Source of the DNA: Rubripirellula tenax
Lineage (GTDB): Bacteria; Planctomycetota; Planctomycetia; Pirellulales; Pirellulaceae
Direction of reading: 5' to 3'
Length of the DNA stretch: 64,000 nt
Assembly: GCF_007860125.1 (NCBI RefSeq)
Contig: NZ_SJPW01000009.1
Span: 1 to 64,000, forward strand
A program made the position numbers and the translations under genes. The notes below the pieces were generated by a model, which was not told the DNA's origin, made no database searches, and saw nothing but the letters and a program-made list of their open reading frames with translations. This document shows positions 32,341 through 39,662 of this stretch, in pieces. Positions within the stretch are counted from its first letter, which is position 1. Every line of letters begins with the position of its first letter.

Positions 32341-32497
32341 CTCGGCTTTCTCCGTGGCTGTGAACTTGTGTTAATGGTTAGATTGTGGACGGCCGTCAAC
32401 AGGAAGCCATTTCAGGAGCCTTCGTCCGAGACAAAGCGGACACCTAGCCGCTTCACTACAATCACGAGTTAAGAAATTCTCAGAGGGTGATCGTGTG

Positions 32498-33115
32498 ATG
32501 CGTAAAAAAATGTTGTACTTCGCGAGCGTCGCCGTTTTGGTCGCGATCGGAGTGTTTGTGCTCAACAAGACGACGCGAGCCGGCTATGAATCAGCCGAAT
32601 ACAAAGTCGTCGAATCCGATGGAAACTTTGAAGTCCGTGAATACCCCGACCTGATGCTGGTCGCAACGACCACCAAAATCGACGCCCAAGGTCGTGACGG
32701 CAGTTTCATGAAACTGTTCCGCTACATCTCGGGTGCGAACGAGGCTGAGCAAAAGATTTCTATGACGACGCCAGTATTCATGGAGAACGGCAAAGCCGAC
32801 TCTGCAGTCCAGATGGGATTCGTGATGCCGAAGGAGGTCGCCGTCGAAGGCGTACCATCGCCCACCGGTCCAGACGTCGACGTCCGCAAACGAGCCGGCG
32901 GCCGTTTCGCGGTCCTCCGATTCTCCGGCCGACTCAACGCCAAGCTCGCTAAGGAATCCGAATCCAAGCTCCGAGCCTGGATGGAATCGAAGAGCCTCGT
33001 CGCCGACAACTCAACTGAGTCCAGCGGCGTCGAATCCGCATCCTACGATCCACCCTTCACACCCGGCCCACTGCGTCGAAACGAAGTGTTGATAAGATTG
33101 AAGGAGAAAGGCTGA
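32498..33115 (+). CDS. SOUL heme-binding family protein
   Basis: A 205-residue membrane-anchored or secreted protein from the ATG at 32498 (GTG at 32495 is an alternative). An N-terminal helix (KKMLYFASVAVLVAIGVFVL) precedes the SOUL domain: YESAEYKVVESDGNFEVREY, FRYISGANEAEQKISMTTPV, FAVLRFSGRLNAK and the closing YDPPFTPGPLRRNEVLIRL. SOUL proteins bind haem or hydrophobic ligands. All conserved blocks are present. It is followed by a dispersed repeat and the DCC protein. Confidence 0.92.
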   Translation: MRKKMLYFASVAVLVAIGVFVLNKTTRAGYESAEYKVVESDGNFEVREYPDLMLVATTTKIDAQGRDGSFMKLFRYISGANEAEQKISMTTPVFMENGKADSAVQMGFVMPKEVAVEGVPSPTGPDVDVRKRAGGRFAVLRFSGRLNAKLAKESESKLRAWMESKSLVADNSTESSGVESASYDPPFTPGPLRRNEVLIRLKEKG

Positions 33116-33143
33116 AGGATGAACAGCGTAGCTCCATCGATTC

Positions 33144-33188
33144 ACTCTCCTCTCGGCAGGGTCGAGCGAAGCGAGGGGAGGGTTTCAC
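33144..33188. repeat. Dispersed imperfect palindrome (ctctcctctcggcagggtcg)
   Basis: The sequence ctctcctctcggcagggtcg, continuing agcgaagcgaggggagggtt, is an imperfect palindrome of a kind scattered through planctomycete genomes. It ends 9 bases before the first codon of the truncated DCC gene, so it probably marks the breakpoint. Confidence 0.55.
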
Positions 33189-33196
33189 AATCATAA

Positions 33197-33568
33197 TACC
33201 GCGTCGAGGTCTTCTACGACGGCGAGTGCCCACTTTGCCTACGGGAAATCAAGCTGCTGCGTTTTCTCGATCGCAAAACCCGCATTCAATTCACCAACAT
33301 CGCGGCGCCCGAATTCAGCGCTGCCGAGTACGAAAAGACGCCCACCCAATTCATGGACGAAATCCACGGTCGACTTCCTGACGGCCAATGGATCATCGGC
33401 GTCGAAGTCTTCCGCCAGCTCTACGCCGCCGTTGGCCTCGGCCTGCTCGTCTGGCCAACCCGCCTCCCCGGCGTCTCACACGCCCTCAACTTCGGCTACC
33501 AAATCTTCGCCAAAAACCGTCTCCGCCTCACCGGCCGCTGTACGAAAGAGACTTGTGAAGTCGGCTGA
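33197..33568 (+). pseudogene. DCC family thiol-disulfide protein lacking a start
   Basis: The frame reads [20 protein letters not shown], then [20 protein letters not shown] and [20 protein letters not shown], ending [11 protein letters not shown]. This is a complete DCC (DUF393) domain including the DGxCPxC motif. However, an in-frame TAA lies immediately upstream at 33194 and no ATG, GTG or TTG precedes the motif; the next ATG (33353) would remove the active site. The 5' end was probably replaced by the adjacent repeat. It may be non-functional or use a non-standard start. Confidence 0.7.
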
Positions 33569-33654
33569 GGCTCTGCAGATCATTGACGACAATGCGAACC
33601 GAGCGGAACGTAGCAAGTCTAACCTCATCCTTCGTGTAAGCACGCGTGGAGAAA

Positions 33655-33915
33655 ATGATGAGCAGTGTAGAAGAAGATCGCTACGGATTTATTGCTCAAT
33701 TCCGAGGGTCAAACGAAGGCGAACTAATCTCCGCTTTCAATTCCCAGGTTGACATCAATGCCTGGGTTGCCGCTCGATCGCACTACCTGTCCGCTCTGCG
33801 AGTGGAGATGTTAAGCAGGGATTTCGCTTTCAGCGAGATTGCTGACGAAGGAGGCCTCAAGCACAAGAGGCGAGTTCGACAGGTTGGGAAACTTCCCGAA
33901 CACGTCGATGGCTAA
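33655..33915 (+). CDS. Small hypothetical protein
   Basis: An 86-residue acidic protein: MMSSVEEDRYGFIAQFRGSN, then INAWVAARSHYLSALRVEML and a basic C-terminus. GGAG precedes the double ATG by a good distance. The sequence looks like genuine protein but I recognise no family. It is followed by an inverted repeat. Confidence 0.5.
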   Translation: MMSSVEEDRYGFIAQFRGSNEGELISAFNSQVDINAWVAARSHYLSALRVEMLSRDFAFSEIADEGGLKHKRRVRQVGKLPEHVDG

Positions 33916-33946
33916 AATCCCATTGAGCATCATCCATTACGCACGA

Positions 33947-34023
33947 GGAACACTGATCGAACACTAATCTATGAGCCAGTACCGAAAAACGATTAGCAAC
34001 TGATTAGCGTTGATCAGTGTTCC
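33947..34023. repeat. MITE-like inverted repeat
   Basis: The left arm ggaacactgatcgaacacta continues atc and is mirrored by gattagcgttgatcagtgtt ending cc. The total span is about 77 bases with an inner gattagcaactgattag repeat. It has no coding capacity. It resembles non-autonomous transposon remnants. Confidence 0.65.
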
Positions 34024-34351
34024 CGGAATCCCCAGCTTGTCTGCCTACACACGATGGGCGCGCCGCGAATCTCCACGAGTATCAAAGTTGGAACTCGCAC
34101 GGATCGCGAGCAGTCGATGCAGGACAAGATCGATAGCGTTACCGAGACGCAAATGTAGGATGCCTTGCAAACCAGCTACGATTTCGTCGACCGGTGGAGC
34201 GAAATCGAAGTGTTCAATCTTGGCAGGTTGAAATCGAACGAGAGCATGCGGCTTAGGGCCTCGAAGTTGCCGCCAATTTTGCCCCACCTATGACACAAGG
34301 GCAGTGTCGATATCTTACGAACCCTAGATAAGCTACAAACGGAGACCATCT
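34024..34351. other. No supported gene
   Basis: About 330 bases. Both strands have open frames of 70-80 codons (for example 34045-34287 minus), but none has a clear ribosome site or family match, and the two overlap each other. The last 30 bases hold the ribosome site (ggag) of the PLD gene. Confidence 0.45.
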
Positions 34352-35536
34352 TTGCTCAAACCCGCTCGGTCCGTGGGGGCAATCATTGAAGCTTCCTCGG
34401 CGACGGATTTCACTGCGCTGTGGGATCGTGACGCAGAATGGAATCGGCGGATCGAGATGATCGCAGCTTCGCGTTCTTTCTTGCACCTATCGACGCTCTA
34501 CGTGGAATGGGACGAAATTGGGCGTGAGGCTTTGTCCGAATTGCTTAAAGCGCAGCAACGCGGCGTCGCGACCATCCTCCTGATCGATCGCTTCGGCCAG
34601 CGACTTGGCGGCTACCTCATGACCAGGACCGATCGAGCTCGGCTGCGCGAAAAGCTGAATGAACTCAGAAAAGCGGGTGGCCAAGTGGTGATGTATTCAC
34701 CCAAGCATGTGATCGATCGGTATGTGGGGTGCGGACATCACATCAAGATTCAGCTTTCCGATGAGGGTGAAGCGATCTTCGGAAGCAGCAACCTCTCGCG
34801 AAGCTCGTTCAAAGAATGGAATGAATTCTCCGTAGCGCTGCGTGGCCCCATCGTGGACGTGTTGGCGCGAAACTTCAATGCGTTGCTTGGATCATCGATT
34901 CCAGCACCCCCCCTTTTGCCAAGCAAGCAATCCTTGCCCTCACAAAACATCCCGATGGACTATTGGTCCTATAACCCAACTGAAGACCCGGGTCGCTGGG
35001 GTGCTTTCCATCGCCGCCAGACCAACCCACTCACCGCGATGTTCGCCGACAAGATCCGCCACGCTCAACACACCATCCGGCTTACCAGTTTTTACTATAA
35101 GCCGGCCCGCGTGATCGTCGAAGCGCTCAAAGAGGCCACCTCGCGCGGTGTGACGGTAGACATTTTTCACTCCAATGCTTCGTCGCTCAATACGCCACTG
35201 CCCTGGTTGGCTGCTGCGACCGGCTATGCATCTCTTGTCCGACAGGGTGCCAACATCTACGAGAATCAACACGGTGAACACTCCAAAATCATTTTGATCG
35301 ACGACGAATGGACGGCATTTGGAAGTTACAACTTTGAAGATGCGGCCGACAGTCGCTGGGCAGAAGCGATGCTCACGACGGAGGACCCAGCGATTCTGGC
35401 TGTCGTACGAGCTATCTTCCAGGGCCTTGCTTCTGATCCGGACAATGATCTCGTGACAGCAGAAGGGGTCAACCAATGGCCTCTGTTGCAGCGTGTCTCC
35501 ACCAATCTCATTCGCCCAATCAAGGGCTGGTTTTGA
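34352..35536 (+). CDS. Phospholipase D family protein (cardiolipin-synthase-like)
   Basis: A 394-residue protein with two PLD half-sites: HHIKIQLSDEGEAIFGSSNL (HxK...GSSN) near residue 131 and HSKIILIDDEWTAFGSYNFE (HxK...D...GSYN) near residue 311. The second is a complete HKD site; the first has HIK and an extended spacer. No membrane anchor is seen. It could be a phosphatidyltransferase or a PLD nuclease. The start is a TTG at 34352 with GGAG eight bases upstream; no upstream ATG is in frame. Confidence 0.85.
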   Translation: MLKPARSVGAIIEASSATDFTALWDRDAEWNRRIEMIAASRSFLHLSTLYVEWDEIGREALSELLKAQQRGVATILLIDRFGQRLGGYLMTRTDRARLREKLNELRKAGGQVVMYSPKHVIDRYVGCGHHIKIQLSDEGEAIFGSSNLSRSSFKEWNEFSVALRGPIVDVLARNFNALLGSSIPAPPLLPSKQSLPSQNIPMDYWSYNPTEDPGRWGAFHRRQTNPLTAMFADKIRHAQHTIRLTSFYYKPARVIVEALKEATSRGVTVDIFHSNASSLNTPLPWLAAATGYASLVRQGANIYENQHGEHSKIILIDDEWTAFGSYNFEDAADSRWAEAMLTTEDPAILAVVRAIFQGLASDPDNDLVTAEGVNQWPLLQRVSTNLIRPIKGWF

Positions 35537-35670
35537 AGTGCCGCTGTTTTAGCTTGCCTTAACGTCCTGCTGCGTTTCATCAATCGTCAGGTTGTCAGTT
35601 TGCGCTCAAAGTACCGGTGATTAACGCCTCAAACGGTAACAGTTGATCCCGCACCCCGGTCCCGCGTCCG

Positions 35671-36485
35671 ATGGTGGGTTTTCGCATTCGAAAACCTACC
35701 GACGAGGGCCTCATGGCGAATCAACTGGCGATGGACAAGTCCCTTGCGATCAACAACTTACGCGATGCCGGTTACTCCCAGAGGCGGATCGCGAAGACTC
35801 TCCGTGTCTCTCGCGGGACTGTGCGACGGCATTTGGCCCGCAGAAATTCAAACAATACCAAGGCGCCAACGGATCCGAGCGATTTGGCGCCAACCGGGTC
35901 TGGTGATTCAAACGGTACCACAGCGCCAACCGGGTCCGGCCCGCCTGATGCGACTGAGTTGTCGGCCGGTGGCAACAGCCAGCGTGAGCCGTTTCGCGAC
36001 ATCATCGTCGAGAAATGCCAAGCCGGTTTGTCCGCTCGCCGCATCCATCAAGACCTCGGCGCAGATCACGGATCGGATGTCAGTTACTGGTTGGTCAACC
36101 GGTTCGTTAGAGCACTCGGTTGAACCACCGAACTTCCGTTTCGGCGGATGGAAGTACTTCCCGGCGAAGAGTTGCAAGTCGACTTCGGCACCGGTGCGAA
36201 GATCCGAAACCCCGATGGAACTCACAGGCGGACGCACGTCTTCCGTGCCGTCCTGAGCCGCTCGCGAAAGGGCTACAGCGAAGCCGTCGTTCGGCAGGAC
36301 ACTGAGAGTTTCATTCGGGCTTTGGAGAATTGCTTTTGGGCGATCGGCGGCGTGCCTCAAAGAGTCATATTCGATAACGCCAAGTGCGCCGTCAAAACGC
36401 CCGATTGGCACGACCCTGAACTCAATCCTAAGTTGGTCGATTTCTGAAAGCACTATGGGTGTGCATTCGTGCCAACGCGAGTGCG
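35671..36485 (+). mobile_element. istA: Broken IS21-family transposase (istA)
   Basis: An IstA-like frame with two in-frame TGA codons. Residues 1-150 include the helix-turn-helix AGYSQRRIAKTLRVSRGTVR and the LSARRIHQDLGAD region. After TGA at 36121 the same frame continues with the DDE integrase core: MEVLPGEELQVDFGTGA, RAVLSRSRKGYSEAVV and GGVPQRVIFDNAKCAV. A second TGA at 36445 replaces the Cys expected in DFCKHYG. Homology ends near 36480; the last third of IstA and the whole IstB ATPase are missing. It is a dead insertion-sequence remnant. Confidence 0.88.
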
Positions 36486-36572
36486 ATAGCGTCGCGGCTT
36501 GCCGTCCCCTCCGAGCAACGCAAACCGGCGCGGCCGAAGGCGATGCGACCATGACGAATACTCGCGGCGTGC

Positions 36573-36896
36573 ATACGAGCGAAGCTGAAGGCAGACGGAA
36601 AGCTCGTTGTCTTCACCACAAACCATGGCGGTGGAACCGATGGTTCAGCTGACGCGACACTCTATCTTTGGGGAACGCAGATCAGCGACGAGGTATTCGC
36701 CGAAAAGATCGAATTGATCAATTGCGGAAGCGCCATAGTGATGATGGAGCAATGTTACAGCGGTGGGATGCTTGGTGAACTGCAAACGGTCTACAGTCAA
36801 AAAGACATCAAGGCAAGCCTCATGTCTGCGGCGAAGTTTGAGGTGTCGTGGGCTGCAGATACAGAAGGAGAGGGTGCGATCCGCCTGATGCGCTGA
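36573..36896 (+). pseudogene. Caspase-like (clan CD) peptidase fragment
   Basis: A start-less open frame reads LKADGKLVVFTTNHGGGTDG, LYLWGTQISDEVFAEKIELI, AIVMMEQCYSGGMLGELQTV and SLMSAAKFEVSWAADTEGEG, ending early at RLMR. The TTNHG and EQCYSGG motifs are the His and Cys of clan CD peptidases (legumain, gingipain or metacaspase type). Both N- and C-terminal parts are missing, and the fragment begins about 90 bases after the broken IS21 transposase. I take it as a relic cut by mobile-element activity. Confidence 0.65.
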
Positions 36897-36908
36897 TCGA
36901 ATCGCACA

Positions 36909-37013
36909 TCACGCGGTTTCCAGATTGATAAGGTCGTCGACAGCCGGTTTTGATAGTAGCCATTTCTCATAAACGGCCTCCCAGACTCCGCTGAGCAGAC
37001 CTTTGACATCCAT
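36909..37013 (-). CDS. Possible 34-residue small protein
   Basis: The frame MDVKGLLSGVWEAVYEKWLL followed by SKPAVDDLINLETA and TGA has a strong purine-rich ribosome site (AGGAAAGGAAG) just upstream of its ATG. The start of the sequence looks like an amphipathic helix. No family is recognised, and it may be the tail of a lost gene. Confidence 0.3.
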   Translation of the reverse strand: MDVKGLLSGVWEAVYEKWLLSKPAVDDLINLETA

Positions 37014-37097
37014 GAGGCTTCCTTTCCTGCGGTGTTAGTGTGGTAACCAACATTTTGCAGGAGGAAGCCTCTTTTCATGAATATCAATCCGGTCCGA

Positions 37098-37418
37098 TCA
37101 AAGGCGCACTACGCGGATCGCACCCAGTCGAAGGTATGTCAGTAGCTGTTTCTTATGGACGGGATGGATGGCTTCCACTGATTTCAATTCGACAATGACT
37201 AAACCCTCCACGATTAGATCGGCTTCAAAACCTTTCTCAAACTCCAACTCATCCCAAACGATTGGCACGCCCACTTTGGGTAACACGACCAATCCGCGTT
37301 TCCTCAATTCGTAGACCATGACTTCTTGATAAACCGACTCCAACAACCCCGGCCCGAGACCAACATGAACATGATACGCCACGTCTACAATCACTTTCGC
37401 CACTTCATTCTCAGTCAT
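37098..37418 (-). CDS. GxxExxY protein, C-terminally shortened
   Basis: A 106-residue protein of the GxxExxY family, which has a PD-(D/E)XK nuclease-like core: AKVIVDVAYHVHVGLGPGLL, ESVYQEVMVYELRKRGL, and the core FEADLIVEGLVIVELKSVEA with D...ELK. Family members usually continue about 20 residues past LLTYLRL; here the frame ends RLGAIRVVRL. It may be slightly truncated or frameshifted near 37110. Copies of this family are often found among dispersed repeats, as here, 64 bases from a large inverted repeat. Confidence 0.75.
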   Translation of the reverse strand: MTENEVAKVIVDVAYHVHVGLGPGLLESVYQEVMVYELRKRGLVVLPKVGVPIVWDELEFEKGFEADLIVEGLVIVELKSVEAIHPVHKKQLLTYLRLGAIRVVRL

Positions 37419-37481
37419 CTTTCACTCCTGCATACTTTCTTGTCATTCGAGAACCGAACCATTTCGTATAGGGATTATATT

Positions 37482-37558
37482 CTCACGCAAAGACGCCAAG
37501 GCGCAAAGTGTCTTGCACGCAGTCTTTCTTCCTTTGCGTCTTGGCGTCTTGGCGTGAG
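37482..37558. repeat. Inverted repeat (cacgcaaagacgccaag type)
   Basis: The arm ctcacgcaaagacgccaagg ending cgcaaag is mirrored by ctttgcgtcttggcgtcttg ending gcgtgag, with a 24-base loop. A fainter relative occurs at 39558-39632. The right arm runs into the start of the exported protein at 37554, whose true start it may have altered. Confidence 0.75.
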
Positions 37559-38282
37559 CCTCCTCGTTGCAGTGTCAATGTTGTGTTGTCCCGCAACCGG
37601 TCAATCACCCCGCAAACCCCGCATCGAAGACACAATCAAGGCGAACGTCTACGCGGACAACTCGTTCAAGCTGTACATCAATGGCGAACTGGTTGCCGTC
37701 GATTCGATCGCGTTTGTGCCTCACAACGTAGTGTCAGTCGATGTATTGCCTGCGTATCCGATGACCATTGCGGTGATGGGTATCGATAACGCCGATCCTA
37801 AAACTGGAATGGAGTATGCCAATACCAACATTGGCGACGGCGGCTTTATTCTGAAATTCAGCGACGGCACCGTGACCAACGCGTCATGGAAAGCGAAGAA
37901 GTTCTCGTGGGGGCCGATTGATGGCGACATGAAGAACCCTCGCGTCGAGAGTATTCCAGTTCCTGACGATTGGTTCGCCGTCGAGTTTGACGACAGCAAG
38001 TGGCCCAACGCCAAAGAATACACCGAGGAAGAAGTTGGACCAAAGGAGCCGTTCTTTGAGCATGACTTCACGGGAGCGAAGTTCATTTGGTCCGATGATG
38101 TGAAGCTGGACAACTTGGTCTTGTTCCGAACCTTCGTGAAATCACCGCCCGATGGAAAAGAACGCCCCGACTTTCGTGGATTAACGGACGTCGTGCCACA
38201 AGGTGGCGGTGGCGGACGACAAGGCGGTGGTGGTGGTCGACAAGGGGGCGGTGGAAACGGTTCACAGAAGCCACCTCGATAG
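37554..38282 (+). CDS. Secreted protein, first gene of the YHYH/RND unit
   Basis: About 242 residues from a GTG at 37554; an in-frame start further left is possible but would place the signal peptide internally. Signal-like VSLLVAVSMLCCPATG is followed by DTIKANVYADNSFKLYINGE, VSVDVLPAYPMTIAVMGIDN, PDDWFAVEFDDSKWPNAKEY and FIWSDDVKLDNLVLFRTFVK, and a Gly/Gln/Arg-rich tail. The fold looks like a galactose-binding-type beta-sandwich (as in ligand-binding enzyme modules). I recognise no named family. The same tail type occurs in the next two genes, supporting a joint role in the envelope. Confidence 0.65.
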   Translation: MSLLVAVSMLCCPATGQSPRKPRIEDTIKANVYADNSFKLYINGELVAVDSIAFVPHNVVSVDVLPAYPMTIAVMGIDNADPKTGMEYANTNIGDGGFILKFSDGTVTNASWKAKKFSWGPIDGDMKNPRVESIPVPDDWFAVEFDDSKWPNAKEYTEEEVGPKEPFFEHDFTGAKFIWSDDVKLDNLVLFRTFVKSPPDGKERPDFRGLTDVVPQGGGGGRQGGGGGRQGGGGNGSQKPPR

Positions 38283-38362
38283 ATGACACGTTCAAGCTCG
38301 CAATAGCCAGTCGACAAAGTTTGCGGCGTTCTAGTTCGACTCGTTCACAATAGAAACCAACC

Positions 38363-39556
38363 ATGAAACTTTCACCGTTCTTATTGCCAATCGTTCTGAT
38401 TGCGGTTTTGACAGGCAACTGTCTAACTGCTCAGGATCGTGACGCAAGCAGCGCGACCGCTCCGCGATACGGCAGTAAACCAAGTGGTGGCGTTTTGCGC
38501 GATGTGCCTTTGCCTGACCTGAATGCGTATTCTGCCAACGGCAAGAAATTAAAGCTCCGTGAACTCTGTGGCAAGAAGTACACCGTGTTGGTTGCTGGCT
38601 GTCTGACATGTCCCCAATTTCATCGAGGTTACCCCGAGATCGAAGCCGCTAGTCAAGACTATTCGCCGAAAGGTGTCCAATTCTTCTACTTCTACAAATC
38701 GCTGAGGCATCCCGAACTGAACGGCTATGTCGAAGCACAAAACGATTCTGAACGACTGTTGCAACTCGCCGAAGCGAAGAAGAAGTTAGGCACCGAAGTG
38801 CCGTGGATTGCTGACACGATCAACAATGATATTCGCGACGGGTTGAATTCGGCAAACAATTCGATGTTTCTGATTTCTCCCGAAGGCAATATCGTTTACG
38901 CCTCGGACCATTTGAACGGACCCAGCCTTCGCGACGCACTTGGTAAGTTCGTTGGCAAGATCGACAATCCAACACTTGCCAGCGATCTCGACTTGCCGCA
39001 ACTCGCGCGGCAGCGGCAACCTGAAAATGTCGATACGGACACACGAGTTGCGAGGCCTGAAGGGTTAGTCATTCTTGCGATTGCCCCGAAGAGTCCGGAC
39101 GAAACCTACTACGTCAAACTACGAGCAGAAGCGGACGCAGATTTGCTAAAGACGGGCACCGGACGACTTTTCCTGGGGTTCTACCCCGATCCGATTCATG
39201 GCGTTCATTGGAACAATCTGACCGAACCCATGAAGTACTCATTGATCTTGCCATCGGGCGTGAAGGCAACGCCCACCGAAGCGAGTGCCAAGAAAGGTTC
39301 GGGCGACAAGGACGTAGAACCTCGTCAGTTCTGGGTCGATATCGAAGGTGATTCGCCGGGATCTTCCATCGAGCTTTCGATGCACTACTTCGGCTGCACC
39401 GACACGATGTGCAAGGCACTGACTCAAGAGTACACGGTCCAATTCAAGCCAGCGGATATGGGTTCGAGTACGTTCGGTTTCAACCGTGGTCCAAGAGGCG
39501 CTGGTGGCGGTCAAGGAAACCGGCAAGGCCAACGTGGTCCAGATAAAGGCCGCTGA
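38363..39556 (+). CDS. Exported thioredoxin-like (redoxin) protein
   Basis: A 397-residue protein with a signal peptide (KLSPFLLPIVLIAVLTGN). The thioredoxin-fold domain spans about 45-210 and has C80-x2-C83 in VLVAGCLTCPQFHRGYPEIE, a central FFYFYKSLRHPELNGY segment, and MFLISPEGNIVYASDHLNGP. A second domain follows (PKSPDETYYVKLRAEADADL, SMHYFGCTDTMCKALTQEYT), resembling the ligand-binding half of some secreted redox proteins. A Gly/Arg/Gln-rich tail closes it. Possible role: thiol redox or metal handling together with the YHYH protein. Confidence 0.75.
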   Translation: MKLSPFLLPIVLIAVLTGNCLTAQDRDASSATAPRYGSKPSGGVLRDVPLPDLNAYSANGKKLKLRELCGKKYTVLVAGCLTCPQFHRGYPEIEAASQDYSPKGVQFFYFYKSLRHPELNGYVEAQNDSERLLQLAEAKKKLGTEVPWIADTINNDIRDGLNSANNSMFLISPEGNIVYASDHLNGPSLRDALGKFVGKIDNPTLASDLDLPQLARQRQPENVDTDTRVARPEGLVILAIAPKSPDETYYVKLRAEADADLLKTGTGRLFLGFYPDPIHGVHWNNLTEPMKYSLILPSGVKATPTEASAKKGSGDKDVEPRQFWVDIEGDSPGSSIELSMHYFGCTDTMCKALTQEYTVQFKPADMGSSTFGFNRGPRGAGGGQGNRQGQRGPDKGR

Positions 39557-39662
39557 CGCAGCACACGCAAAGTCGCAAAGACAGACAACTCAACACGCAC
39601 TTTGCGCCATCGCGAATTTGCGTCAGACAACTCGGTAACTAATCCATCTAGGAAATCAATCG

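Noticed and set aside
34024-34351. Overlapping 73- and 80-codon frames on opposite strands
   Set aside because: Neither has a ribosome site or family resemblance, and they exclude each other.
36121-36447. In-frame TGA codons in the IS21 transposase read as selenocysteine
   Set aside because: The first TGA does not replace a conserved Cys, the gene is also truncated, and no selenocysteine-insertion hairpin is evident; decay is simpler.
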